NCBI RefSeq assembly: GCF_900116445.1
Contig: NZ_FPBH01000003.1
Location: forward strand, 186,001 to 250,000
From: Paraburkholderia aspalathi
GTDB lineage: Bacteria; Pseudomonadota; Gammaproteobacteria; Burkholderiales; Burkholderiaceae
Reading direction: 5' to 3'
DNA: 64,000 nucleotides
The notes beneath the pieces were generated by a model. The model did not search any database and was not told the origin of the DNA. It saw only the letters and a program-made list of their open reading frames with translations. Made by a program: the position numbers and the translations under genes. This document shows positions 43,918 through 52,391 of the stretch, in pieces. The stretch's first letter is position 1, and each line of letters starts with the position of its first letter.

Positions 43918-45613
43918 TTCGACGCCCGACGCCATGGCGGCCCGACTGCTCGTGGACGGATTCCGGCGTGCCGGACCGGAAGCGACGAGCCTCACCGATC
44001 CGATCGTCGATACACCGATGGTCGTGACGCTGGACCAGTTGCGTCCCTACGAGCACAACCCGCGGGTCACCCGCAATCCGCTGTTCGACGATATCAAGGC
44101 ATCGATCCGCGAACGCGGTCTGGACGCTCCGCCGGCGATCACTCGACGCCCGGGCGAGGATCACTACATCATCCGCAATGGTGGCAATACGCGGCTGGCG
44201 ATCCTGCGCGAGCTGTGGTCCGAAACCCGGCAGGAACGTTTCTTTCATATCGCATGCCAGTTCCGGCCGTGGTCGAGCCGCGGCGAGATCGTTGCTCTCA
44301 CCGGTCACCTGGCAGAGAACGAACTACATGGCGGGCTCTCGTTCATCGAGCGGGCGCTCGCCGTCGAAAAGGCCCGGGAACTCTACGAGCAGGAAAGCGG
44401 CGAACCGCTTACGCAAAGCGCGCTGTCTCGCCGGCTCGCCGCCGACGGCTATCCGGTGACCCAGCCTCACATCAGTCGCATGCAGGATGCGGTGCGCTAT
44501 CTGCTGCCCGCCATCCCGCAGCTGCTATACGGCGGGCTCGGTCGCCCGCAGGTCGAGCGTCTGACCGCGCTGCGTCGCGCGGCCGCCCGGCTCTGGGAGA
44601 ACCGGGCCGCCACGCAAAGCCCGGCTACCGATTTTCCCGCGCTGTTCCAGGACGTCCTGGCATCGTTCGACGGCGAGCCGGACACGTTGTCAATGCAGCG
44701 CGTGCAGGACGAGCTGGTCGGCCAGATGGCCGACTTGCTGGGCGTCGACTACGACACGCTGCTGCTGGATATGCACGAGACCGAGCACCGCCAGCAGGCC
44801 CTGACCAGCGAGCCCGCCGCGCCCATCGCACCGGTCGGTCGCGCCGTCGGCGCCGACACGCCATCCACCATGCCACCCTCGTCGACACCGGTCACGGTGT
44901 CTTCGCCTGCCTCGCCGCCGCAGGCTAGCGCCGCAACGCCACCACCGTCCGGTGCCGGGGAGCGCCCCTCCGCCGATCCTTCGCCGGATCGCCCGGCCGA
45001 TCGCGACGACACACGCCGCGACGCACACGTCGTGTCGCCCGCGCCCACGACCGGGCGCCTGCAGTCCATACAGCAACTGGTGGCCAACGAACTCGGCGAC
45101 GCGTTGCCCGACTTCGCGACCAATGTCGTGCAAGCAATCCCGGTGCAGGCGGGCGGCCTCTATCCGATCTCGGATGTCTGGTATATCGAACCGGGCCTCG
45201 ACCTGCCCGATCGCCTGCGCGTCCATATCTCGCAACTCGCGCGCGAGATCGCGGGCGAAGCGGACGTGGCCGACTGCATCGAGGCGACCGATGATGGCAT
45301 GGGCTTCATCTGCACCGACCTGCCCGCAACGGCCGACGCTGTACCCCACGCGGCATTCGCCCACGCCGTCATCGTCCTGTTGCAGGCGCTGGGTGCGCAC
45401 CCTTCGTGCGTGATTGCGCCGCCATCCCCCGTCGAACAGGCAGCGCCGACAGACGTGCTCGGTGCGCTGCTGATTGGGCGCGGCGACGAGGGTTCCGCAC
45501 TCCGCCTTGGCGACAGTGCGCTGGTCAAACTTTATCGTCTCGTGCGGCTGGCACGCCGGCTGGTGGAACTCGAATCCAGCCGGCCGGCCGATGCCGCCGC
45601 TTCCCTCCCCTGA
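43910..45613 (+). CDS. parB: ParB-family partition protein of PFGI-1-type ICEs
   Basis: This 567-residue protein has an N-terminal ParB nuclease-like domain: L-R-P-Y-E-H-N-P-R, A-P-P-A-I-T-R-R, and G-N-T-R-L-A-I-L-R. A central helix-turn-helix follows (T-Q-S-A-L-S-R-R-L-A-A-D-G-Y-P-V). A long Pro/Ala/Ser/Thr-rich spacer (about residues 310-380) leads to a C-terminal domain. The size and architecture match the ICE ParB family described as TIGR03764. It partners with ParA, and the binding site may be the palindromes at 42438 or 47389. Its start overlaps the HicA-like gene stop. Confidence 0.88.
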   Translation: MADSTPDAMAARLLVDGFRRAGPEATSLTDPIVDTPMVVTLDQLRPYEHNPRVTRNPLFDDIKASIRERGLDAPPAITRRPGEDHYIIRNGGNTRLAILRELWSETRQERFFHIACQFRPWSSRGEIVALTGHLAENELHGGLSFIERALAVEKARELYEQESGEPLTQSALSRRLAADGYPVTQPHISRMQDAVRYLLPAIPQLLYGGLGRPQVERLTALRRAAARLWENRAATQSPATDFPALFQDVLASFDGEPDTLSMQRVQDELVGQMADLLGVDYDTLLLDMHETEHRQQALTSEPAAPIAPVGRAVGADTPSTMPPSSTPVTVSSPASPPQASAATPPPSGAGERPSADPSPDRPADRDDTRRDAHVVSPAPTTGRLQSIQQLVANELGDALPDFATNVVQAIPVQAGGLYPISDVWYIEPGLDLPDRLRVHISQLAREIAGEADVADCIEATDDGMGFICTDLPATADAVPHAAFAHAVIVLLQALGAHPSCVIAPPSPVEQAAPTDVLGALLIGRGDEGSALRLGDSALVKLYRLVRLARRLVELESSRPADAAASLP

Positions 45614-45630
45614 CCCCGAGGACGTGCATC

Positions 45631-46191
45631 ATGTCGGCACCGCACCCCCTGAATCAGGCGGTCATTGCGCAGGCCCTGCATGACTTGCGCAACGGTCAGC
45701 TCCGGCGCTGCAAAGCGATGGGATTCGGCGACCCCGAACTGGACGCGCTTAAACAACCGGCGATGGTAAGCATCCTGCTCAATGCGACCGTCTCTTGGTG
45801 CTCGGTGCAGGTCAATCGCGATGTCCTGCAGCGGCTGCTCCGGCAGGTGCACGACGTCGACACCGAAGTGGCGACGATCGACCGGATGCTGCGCCTCGGT
45901 GCCAGCACCGAGATGGTCAGCCGCTTCTATGGTCTGACCCACCAGGAAGTCGCCCTGCGCCGGGAGATTCTCGGCTTGCCCAAGCGCAAGGGCCGCCATC
46001 CGGTGCTGAACGAAACGCAGGAAACCACCTTGTGGGAGCACTGGAAGCCGGCGGTCAAGGCGCGCGGTATCGCTCTCAACGACGATACCGCGATGCTGAC
46101 CTTGACGCTGGACCTGGCCGATGAACTGGCCTTGCCCGCGTCGGTGATCTGGTCGGCCATCCACGCCTGGATTGAGCAGGGCCTCACCTAG
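45631..46191 (+). CDS. DUF2857 ICE protein
   Basis: This 186-residue cytoplasmic helical protein matches the DUF2857 family found after parB in these ICEs. It has N-Q-A-V-I-A-Q-A-L-H-D-L-R-N-G and a helix-turn-helix-like L-R-L-G-A-S-T-E-M-V-S-R-F-Y-G-L. This is followed by E-V-A-L-R-R-E-I-L-G-L-P-K-R-K-G-R. The role is unknown, but the helix-turn-helix resembles FlhC-type regulators, so transcription control is plausible. ATG 45631 follows parB by 18 bases. The stop TAG overlaps the next gene's GTG. Confidence 0.85.
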   Translation: MSAPHPLNQAVIAQALHDLRNGQLRRCKAMGFGDPELDALKQPAMVSILLNATVSWCSVQVNRDVLQRLLRQVHDVDTEVATIDRMLRLGASTEMVSRFYGLTHQEVALRREILGLPKRKGRHPVLNETQETTLWEHWKPAVKARGIALNDDTAMLTLTLDLADELALPASVIWSAIHAWIEQGLT

Positions 46192-46193
46192 TG

Positions 46194-47366
46194 ATGGCCG
46201 CGCCGCCCAACGCGCGCGGAGGCGGAGCAGGTTCCGGTACCGCATCGGGCGATGCGTTCCTCTTCAGCGGCAACCGTCACGAGAGCGTGCCGCGCGCGCT
46301 GTTTCTCGACGGGCGTCTGACGCCGCTCGAACGCAACGCCTGGCAGGTCATCCGCATGCAGCTCACCGAGGATGGCCTGGTCGCCTTCCCCACGTATGAG
46401 CAGCTGCGGCCCTTCCTGGCCTCCATGCCGTGTGCGCCAAAAGCGTCGTTCGAGACGGTAGCGCGAGCACTCACCCTGCTTCGCCTTACGCGATGGCTAA
46501 GCCTGGTGCGCCGTCGGCGCGACGCCGCGACCGGCCGCCTGCAGGGCAATGTATACGTCCTCCACGACGAACCGCTGACACCGTTTGAGGCGATGCAGCT
46601 CGACTCCGAATACCTCGGCCTGGTGAGTCACGCGCTGACGCATGCGAGCAAGGCCATCCAGCGGATCGGCTATTGCACCCTGCATGAAATCAGCGAGGAC
46701 CCCCTGCTCAACGGCCGGCTGTTGCCGACGCGCCTGCAGGTAATGAGCGAACGCCTGGCACGTCAGGGCTGGACCACCCTGTCCACCGGTGACGACTCCG
46801 ATACCGCTACGTCAGCGAGTTATCCACAGGATGACCGCACGCACGATTCCGAAGGAAGCTCGAACACCCTGCTTCGGAATGCGGAGGCGCCTTCTTCGGA
46901 ATCCGAAGCGGGTCGCCAACCCGCGCCGGACGGCTTGCTTCCGAATCCGAAGCAGGACCGTACAGTACGTACTAGTAAAACATCAGAGATACGTACTGTA
47001 CTGCGCGCACGCGAGCCGGCCGCGTCATCCGATCTTCGCGTGCCCGCGCGTTTCCATGCGCTCAAGGACGAACAGCAGGCCGGCGCACTGGTAGCCCTGC
47101 AGCAGGTCGACGCCACCCTGCATCAGGCGATCTTCGACGAATGGGATGCGCGCTGCCGGACCAGCACGGTGCACCATCCTGCCGGCTACCTGTTCGGGAT
47201 CATCCAGAAAGCCCTGCGCGGTGACTTCAAAGCGTGGGTCGCCGCGCGGGACGACAGTGCCCCGGTCGCCTCCCCGTCACGATCCCCACCGCCGCGACCG
47301 GCCGCCCCCGAGGTGGTCCAGGAACACATCGCGCGACTGCGGGCGATGCTGCGCATCCGCGAATGA
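46194..47366 (+). CDS. STY4528-family ICE replication-related protein
   Basis: This 390-residue protein has a body that matches the STY4528 family, described as pathogenicity-island replication-associated. It contains F-L-F-S-G-N-R-H-E-S-V-P-R-A-L-F-L-D, then a winged-helix region (N-A-W-Q-V-I-R-M-Q-L) and V-Y-V-L-H-D-E-P-L-T-P. A low-complexity Ser/Glu/Pro segment (about residues 205-265) precedes a conserved C-terminal part (Y-L-F-G-I-I-Q-K-A-L-R-G). The start could be GTG 46191, which overlaps the DUF2857 stop, or ATG 46194. It probably binds the ICE origin. The downstream gap carries repeat operators. Confidence 0.85.
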   Translation: MAAPPNARGGGAGSGTASGDAFLFSGNRHESVPRALFLDGRLTPLERNAWQVIRMQLTEDGLVAFPTYEQLRPFLASMPCAPKASFETVARALTLLRLTRWLSLVRRRRDAATGRLQGNVYVLHDEPLTPFEAMQLDSEYLGLVSHALTHASKAIQRIGYCTLHEISEDPLLNGRLLPTRLQVMSERLARQGWTTLSTGDDSDTATSASYPQDDRTHDSEGSSNTLLRNAEAPSSESEAGRQPAPDGLLPNPKQDRTVRTSKTSEIRTVLRAREPAASSDLRVPARFHALKDEQQAGALVALQQVDATLHQAIFDEWDARCRTSTVHHPAGYLFGIIQKALRGDFKAWVAARDDSAPVASPSRSPPPRPAAPEVVQEHIARLRAMLRIRE

Positions 47367-47388
47367 TCCATGGTCTCGCCGTGCGCCT

Positions 47389-47521
47389 TATACCACTGGT
47401 ATAGCGGAACACACCGCCTTCCGGCCTATCGAACCCGAACGACGGGACGCTCGCGTCAGCGCGGTACTTCGCGCCGGGCCGGCACTCCAAACCGACGGGC
47501 GGCGGTTATACCAGTGGTATA
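47389..47521. promoter_or_regulatory. Pair of TATACCA-S-TGGTATA palindromes inside a direct repeat
   Basis: Two 15-base palindromes lie at 47389-47403 (centre C) and 47507-47521 (centre G), 118 bases apart. Each continues into a conserved flank (GCGxAACAC, then GCCTTCCG). This makes imperfect direct repeats of about 36 bases in the 271-base gap before the TIGR03761 gene. The layout is that of a repressor operator pair or ParB/replication-initiator sites. Confidence 0.6.
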
Positions 47522-47637
47522 GCGCAACACGGTGCCTTCCGCCAATCAAAACAGTCGTCACGGGATGCGCTTTGTTCACTGCAGGCCTTCCAGCGCCTGT
47601 GGATGCTGGCGGCTCGTTCTCTCCGACGGGTTGCCCC

Positions 47638-48435
47638 ATGGCCAACGAACTTCAGCTCAATCTCGGCTCGCTGCGCAGCGCGATGGCGCTCACGCTGCAC
47701 ACGCATCACGCCTCGCGCATCTGGCACGGTCGCGCCGCCGCGGAAGGGCGACCCGGCATCATCGGTCTGAACGGCTTTGTGTCGATCATGAACAAGATGA
47801 AGCGCGGTGCCGAGCAGGACGATCCGTACTCGGACTTCTGGATGTTGCGCATCGAGGACAAGCTGGCGGAAACGAAAGCGCGCCTGCAGACCGTGCATGA
47901 GCAGGTCGACCAGGCGCTGGCCGCACGCCCGGCCTCGCTCAGCGTCAGCGAGAACCTCAACGTGCAGCCGGTCAAGCTGCCGCTGTTCATCAACGCGCAG
48001 CTCGGCTTCATGGCGGTCTATCTGCTGGCCGACTACGACGACCTGGCCCGCCACCTGATCCTGGCGCACCACACAGCCATGATCGATCGCAGCACGCTGG
48101 AACGTTGGCTCAACGAAGGCGCGCATGCGCTGCGCAGCCTGTTCGCGCTGGCCCAGCAGTACAAGTATTCGGGCACGCAGCGCGACGACTTCGCGGCGAA
48201 CAATGCCGCGGCGCGTGCCGCACTCGAGAAGTTCGGCCCCTTGCCGCAGGACGTGCTGGAAGGCACGCGCCGCTCGCGCTTCGCACCCCCCATTGTGCGT
48301 CGGTCGCCACTGGCTGGCCGGACCACGATTCCTCACGCACCCGCCGGTGCGCCAACCGTCGACCCGGTCCCCGCACCGTCGTTTGATGGCAACGCGGAAC
48401 CGACGGACGGCGCGTCGGACGACGAGGCGGAGTAA
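47638..48435 (+). CDS. TIGR03761-family ICE protein (PFL_4669-like)
   Basis: This 265-residue ICE backbone protein starts M-A-N-E-L-Q-L-N-L-G-S-L-R-S-A-M-A-L-T-L-H-T. It has H-H-A-S-R-I-W-H-G-R, G-L-N-G-F-V-S-I-M-N-K-M, and K-L-P-L-F-I-N-A-Q-L-G-F-M-A-V-Y-L-L. The C-terminal 50 residues are Pro/Ala-rich and acidic. The function is unknown. It is always found beside the DUF3158 and SSB genes in this ICE class. The DUF3158 gene starts 3 bases after its stop. Confidence 0.88.
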   Translation: MANELQLNLGSLRSAMALTLHTHHASRIWHGRAAAEGRPGIIGLNGFVSIMNKMKRGAEQDDPYSDFWMLRIEDKLAETKARLQTVHEQVDQALAARPASLSVSENLNVQPVKLPLFINAQLGFMAVYLLADYDDLARHLILAHHTAMIDRSTLERWLNEGAHALRSLFALAQQYKYSGTQRDDFAANNAAARAALEKFGPLPQDVLEGTRRSRFAPPIVRRSPLAGRTTIPHAPAGAPTVDPVPAPSFDGNAEPTDGASDDEAE

Positions 48436-48437
48436 CG

Positions 48438-48965
48438 ATGCCTGCCTTCCTGCCACTGGCACAGCCGGACTTCCAGCGTCTGGAACACGCGGCCTACCTA
48501 AAAGGCCTTTTAAAACCTTTTAAAGGTAAGGGACCTCTGGAGGACTGGGCCAGCCAATGCCTTGCGCTGCGCGCGGGTCTGATCGCCCTGGCGCAACGGC
48601 AGGTGCTGCCGCAGGCCCGCGCCTACCCCTTCAACCGGCTCCCGGTCCAACTGGCCCAGCAGACCACTGGCGCAGGAACGACCTTTCTGCGCTGGCGCAA
48701 CCTCGATCGGTCGCAGATGGGTGTGTCGCTGTGGAACGAACTGGTGGGCCATGCCGCGACGCCGATCACGCTCATCGACGACCTGTATGCAATCGAGCTC
48801 CAGCGCATCGCGCTGAACATGCAGATCAGCCTCACCCACAGCATCGCCCTGCAGGCCCAAGCCTGCGCCGGCAAGGTGGCCCACGCCGAAGCGATGTACC
48901 AGCGACGCACCGGCCGGCCCGCACCGGTTACTGCGCCCACCACCCCGAGAAAGGAGTTCCCATGA
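48438..48965 (+). CDS. DUF3158-family ICE protein
   Basis: This 175-residue helical protein matches DUF3158, with F-Q-R-L-E-H-A-A-Y-L-K-G-L-L-K-P-F-K-G-K-G, a P-L-E-D-W-A segment, and T-F-L-R-W-R-N-L-D-R-S. The Q-x-x-L-x-x-x-R-x-x-L-N pattern is mirrored in E-L-Q-R-I-A-L-N-M-Q. It overlaps the ssb start by 4 bases. An AT-rich run TTTTAAAACCTTTTAAAG near 48508 inside the gene is an odd short palindromic-like stretch. Confidence 0.85.
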   Translation: MPAFLPLAQPDFQRLEHAAYLKGLLKPFKGKGPLEDWASQCLALRAGLIALAQRQVLPQARAYPFNRLPVQLAQQTTGAGTTFLRWRNLDRSQMGVSLWNELVGHAATPITLIDDLYAIELQRIALNMQISLTHSIALQAQACAGKVAHAEAMYQRRTGRPAPVTAPTTPRKEFP

Positions 48966-49363
48966 GCACGCATTTTTCCAACGAGGGCAACATCGGTTCG
49001 CCCCCCGAATTTCGCGAAATCCCCAACGGCAATGAAGAACCGCGGCGCGTGCTGCGGTTGAATGTGTTTTTCGACCACCCGGTTCTCGGGAAAGATGGTT
49101 ACGAGGATCGCGGCGGCTTCTGGGCGCCCGTCGAATGGTGGCATCGTGATGCCGAGCGCTGGGCCAAGCTTTTCCAGAAGGGCATGCGCGTGATCGTCCG
49201 CGGCCACATGGAGCGCGATGACTGGAAGGCCGACAACGACGAGCCGCGCACCACGTACAAGATCGTGGCACGCAGCATCGGCATGCTGCCGTATCGAATC
49301 GAAGCCGTCACGCTCAGCGCCAAGCCCAATTCGGTCGATGCATCGCACCCCGCGGCCGGCTAG
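48962..49363 (+). CDS. ssb: Single-stranded DNA-binding protein, ICE-type
   Basis: This 133-residue OB-fold protein has the ICE single-stranded DNA-binding pattern: N-I-G-S-P-P-E-F-R-E-I at the start, L-N-V-F-F-D-H-P, W-A-P-V-E-W-W-H, and G-M-R-V-I-V-R-G-H-M. It probably coats the transferred strand and assists replication. It lacks a long acidic tail, unlike housekeeping SSB. The ATG overlaps the DUF3158 stop (ATGA). A cargo gene pair follows. Confidence 0.88.
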   Translation: MSTHFSNEGNIGSPPEFREIPNGNEEPRRVLRLNVFFDHPVLGKDGYEDRGGFWAPVEWWHRDAERWAKLFQKGMRVIVRGHMERDDWKADNDEPRTTYKIVARSIGMLPYRIEAVTLSAKPNSVDASHPAAG

Positions 49364-49487
49364 GGGCTCGCACCGACAAACGGCACCTACCCTTGCCGGG
49401 ACGGTGAGAACGCGCCAATGAAATGACGGGCATGCCCCGAAAATGTAATGTGATTTCTCTTGGTATCATCGTCGGCTTTGGTAAAAC

Positions 49488-50384
49488 ATGACTGACACCA
49501 GTGAGCCTGCGATGACTAGCTATGTCCGGGTAAGGGCCTGCCCGACTCCCAACAACTTCTTTGACGAACTCATTCCCGAAGACGGCCTTGACGTTTGCGA
49601 CTGGCGACTGACCATTCGCACGATACCCGTGCCCGTCCTCGACACATCCGGAGCACACACCACCATCGCTACGAAGTGGCTCTACGCGGAGAGCAGCTAT
49701 GACGAAGCGCAGCTAGCCCGCTTCGGGCGCGACAAACTGCCTACCTTTATGCAGATCGTCCAAGCCTTGGCTGGGTTACGACGCACGCACCTATCCGGTA
49801 GTGTTGAATTCAGCATGTTCTTCGAGGAATTCGTGAAGGACGGCGTCAGCCGGAATATCGAACCTCACCGAGTCAACGTGGGCGTCGGTATCCTTAATGT
49901 ACGCACAACGGACGCTGATGGAACCTTAGTGCTCGACGCCAGAGCATCGGAAGCGGAGCAGGCACGGCAAGCCCTTCAAGACGCAAAAGACGAACTACGT
50001 ATCACCGGTGCCGGTGTCGTGAAGCATTTAGGTGATGATTTTTTCCGCCGGGCCTGGGAGAGTTTCAACCTCTCCTTCGGCGCGGATGAGCACGCCATCA
50101 ATCACCTGTACGACGTACGCGACGCTGTAACCGCAAAATTTGGCAAAGACGATCATGCCCGCAATGCTCTCGGCATCGCCAAAGCCGACTGGAGCGATTT
50201 CGGAAAAATCTTCAACGACGGCGCTGTAAAAGGCGGCCGCCACAACGGCAAGCATCCCGCTCCATTGAAACCGATGACCGGTGTGCAGCGCGCGCAGGTC
50301 ACACGGTTTGCCAAGGACTTGCTGCGCGCGTATGGTCGTTACCTGGACAATCAAGCGACTTCGCCCAAAGAGCAAGCCACTTAA
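49488..50384 (+). CDS. Cargo protein of unknown function (first of a pair)
   Basis: This 298-residue protein begins M-T-D-T-S-E-P-A-M-T-S-Y-V-R-V-R-A-C, and an alternative ATG lies at 49512. The centre holds E-F-S-M-F-F-E-E-F-V-K-D-G-V-S-R. The C-terminal third reads N-H-L-Y-D-V-R-D-A-V-T-A-K-F-G, A-L-G-I-A-K-A-D-W, and G-R-H-N-G-K-H. The last pattern recalls the C-terminal domain seen in several phage-defence-like or HEPN-linked hypothetical proteins, but I cannot assign a family. No signal peptide or membrane segment is present. The gene and the next one interrupt the usual ssb-topB order, so it is accessory cargo. Confidence 0.7.
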   Translation: MTDTSEPAMTSYVRVRACPTPNNFFDELIPEDGLDVCDWRLTIRTIPVPVLDTSGAHTTIATKWLYAESSYDEAQLARFGRDKLPTFMQIVQALAGLRRTHLSGSVEFSMFFEEFVKDGVSRNIEPHRVNVGVGILNVRTTDADGTLVLDARASEAEQARQALQDAKDELRITGAGVVKHLGDDFFRRAWESFNLSFGADEHAINHLYDVRDAVTAKFGKDDHARNALGIAKADWSDFGKIFNDGAVKGGRHNGKHPAPLKPMTGVQRAQVTRFAKDLLRAYGRYLDNQATSPKEQAT

Positions 50385-50426
50385 ACCGGGCGGTGCTCGG
50401 TAGCCATCTTCTGGGGGATGATCAGC

Positions 50427-51209
50427 ATGATTGGGAAAAGGACGCGCTATTCGCTTGCGCAATTTCTGGCCCTGCAGGAACCGGCCGTAGCCGAAGTGCT
50501 CCTGGGCAAATACGGTGCGCAGCATCTCTCGCTTTGGCCGGCACAACTGCTCTCCAACTTGTCGAGTACCTTGCGGGCGCTCGACGCCAACATCTTGATG
50601 CTGGTGCTTGCCGAGATCATGGCGACTCAGGGCGACCTACGCGCTCGCGTCACTCCGAAATATCGTTTTGAAGAGCGCATGCACGACCTGACGCAATGCC
50701 TGCTTCTGGACGGATACATTGTCCAGGACAAAACGCTCATCCAGACTGATCCATCGATTGCCGATGGGACGCCAGTGGATGACGACCTGATCGGAGCTCT
50801 GCAGAACTCGGGCGCGCCGCGACGTCAGGAAATCATCGCCGGGATCAATGCTTCGGCCGAATCGTTTCGCACGACGCCGCCCGACTACAACGCGTCGCTG
50901 GTGCACGCTCGCGTCGCACTGGAAACGTTAGCGGTCGATGTCGCCGCTGATGTGGCTGCACGGCTATCGAATCCCGCTACGTACAATCCTTCGAAATGGG
51001 GCGAAGTGATCGCATTCCTGCGCAATAGCGGCGAGATATCGATCGAAGAGGAGAAGGGTCTGGTGGGGGTCTATGGTTTTCTGAGCCCTGGCGCCCATCG
51101 TCCCATCGGCATACCGGAAAACCAGATGACGCGGCTGGGCCGTTCCTTCGCCCTCAACATGTGCTGGTTCCTGCTGAGGAATCACCTTGCGAAAATCGGG
51201 CAGGGTTGA
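50427..51209 (+). CDS. Cargo protein of unknown function (second of a pair), HEPN-like C-terminus
   Basis: This 260-residue helical protein has F-E-E-R-M-H-D-L-T-Q-C-L-L-L-D-G-Y near residue 80 and P-P-D-Y-N-A-S-L-V-H-A-R-V-A-L-E-T-L-A in the middle. A C-terminal K-W-G-E-V-I-A-F-L-R-N-S-G segment is followed by G-F-L-S-P-G-A-H-R-P-I-G. The last segment resembles the tail of abortive-infection and HEPN-type proteins with a conserved H-R. Start ATG 50427 is preferred over 50418 because GGGGG lies 9 bases before it. The gene begins 42 bases after the first cargo gene, so the two are probably co-expressed. Possible role: defence or toxin. This is inference only. Confidence 0.65.
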   Translation: MIGKRTRYSLAQFLALQEPAVAEVLLGKYGAQHLSLWPAQLLSNLSSTLRALDANILMLVLAEIMATQGDLRARVTPKYRFEERMHDLTQCLLLDGYIVQDKTLIQTDPSIADGTPVDDDLIGALQNSGAPRRQEIIAGINASAESFRTTPPDYNASLVHARVALETLAVDVAADVAARLSNPATYNPSKWGEVIAFLRNSGEISIEEEKGLVGVYGFLSPGAHRPIGIPENQMTRLGRSFALNMCWFLLRNHLAKIGQG

Positions 51210-51226
51210 TACACGCCGCCGATCAA

Positions 51227-51262
51227 CGTGGTACTGGACGCGCTCCCTGCGCCAGTACCACG
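51227..51262. terminator. Strong inverted repeat between convergent genes
   Basis: An 11-bp perfect stem (CGTGGTACTGG / CCAGTACCACG) with a 14-base loop sits in the 84-base gap between the rightward cargo gene and the leftward gene at 51294. It lacks a T run, so it may be a weak bidirectional terminator or an mRNA end stabiliser. Confidence 0.5.
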
Positions 51263-51293
51263 CTGATTCGTCAGTTTGACTGACCAGTCTCAC

Positions 51294-51992
51294 TTAGAGC
51301 TGTTCATCCCCGTAGTTGTCGTCACGCCAGGTATCGTCGGCGGCTGCGCCTCCGCCGCTATCGAGCAGGACCAGTCCAGCCCTCCCCGCCTTGCGGTAAG
51401 TCAACCAGCCGCGGCAGTCCAGTGTGTCGCCGTTGAACATGCGATCCCCCTCCGGGTCGTACTCCCCGGTCATTTCTCCGTCGGCCTCGATCGTCCATTC
51501 GTCAACCGCCGTCCACAGGTCCGTGGTCGGTGGACACTCGTCGGGTAATTCGGGTTCGTCAGGGAAGGTGGCATTGCTCCCCGCCATGGTGTCGGCGACA
51601 TCGTCGGCCTCGACGATGGCCTCGGCCAATGCCTGGCGGGCGTGAGCATCGTAGAACTCGGCGATGCCGACAAAGACTGGCGTGGGCGCAGCACTGGCGA
51701 CCAGTGCCTCGACACATGCTGTGACAACCGCCGTGGTTGTCGCGGCCGACGTGCCCATCGCCAATGCACTGGCCCGTCCCTCGCCCATCGGCCGATGCAG
51801 CACAAGGATCTCGGCGTCGTCCAGGTGATAGTCGAGTGCCGGGTCCACCTCATCGACGGTCAGCGCGGCATGGGTGCCGTAGCCGAGCAGCGCGGCGATC
51901 ACTTCGCAGAGGTGGGAGCGTTTTACCGTCAAGCCCCGCTGGGCAAGACCTTGGGATGCCGCGTAGGCGGCCCTGCTTACAAGCGTGGTCAT
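51294..51992 (-). CDS. Unknown acidic ICE protein with a short N-terminal RGL-SH-GY motif
   Basis: This 232-residue protein is strongly acidic at its C-terminus. The N-terminus has S-Q-G-L-A-Q-R-G-L-T-V-K-R-S-H-L-C-E-V-I-A-A-L-L-G-Y-G-T-H-A-A-L. This pattern is shared by ICE proteins sometimes labelled glyoxalase-related, although no glyoxalase active site is visible. It is the only leftward gene among the ICE genes here and lies opposite topB, so it is transcribed separately. No catalytic motif could be identified. Confidence 0.65.
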   Translation of the reverse strand: MTTLVSRAAYAASQGLAQRGLTVKRSHLCEVIAALLGYGTHAALTVDEVDPALDYHLDDAEILVLHRPMGEGRASALAMGTSAATTTAVVTACVEALVASAAPTPVFVGIAEFYDAHARQALAEAIVEADDVADTMAGSNATFPDEPELPDECPPTTDLWTAVDEWTIEADGEMTGEYDPEGDRMFNGDTLDCRGWLTYRKAGRAGLVLLDSGGGAAADDTWRDDNYGDEQL

Positions 51993-52218
51993 TCCGAATA
52001 CTCCGTCACTGTTCGAGCGCTGGACGTTTTGTCGCTATCGAACAGCCGGAATGCCGGATGAAAGAAAGCGGAGGTGTTGCCGGGTCACGCACTGCCAATG
52101 CCTTTTTCAAGCTGTCCAGAGCTTGGGCGGGCGCCTGCTTCACATGTTACCCCTGAATGCCCCTAGCCGCCAATCGATGTGGAAGGCGCGGGCCTGTGTG
52201 ACGAGGGAGCCGCCGTCG

Positions 52219-52291
52219 GGGAAGCGGCTGTCGCGAGGTGCATCCGCTTCCGGTGCGCCCGTGTCGCCGCCGCCGAGCGCTGCGGCGACAC
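52219..52291 (+). promoter_or_regulatory. Structured leader upstream of topB
   Basis: The 399-base gap 51993-52391 contains two hairpins before topB. One is GAAGCGG / CCGCTTC (52219-52225 with 52242-52248). The other is a perfect 10-bp stem GTGTCGCCGC / GCGGCGACAC (52261-52270 with 52282-52291). They could be regulatory structures of the topB mRNA. No gene is seen in the gap. Confidence 0.4.
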
Positions 52292-52391
52292 AACCAGGTG
52301 TCGACCACGTTCACGTTGTTTGCTGCCGCGCCGGCTGCCGACCGGGATGCTGAGGTTCATCCGCTGACCATCAAGCGCCCCGGGAGCCTTC

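Noticed and set aside
44690-45400. Leftward open frame opposite parB
   Set aside because: ParB is supported by motifs and overlaps with its neighbours. The reverse frame is Arg-biased.
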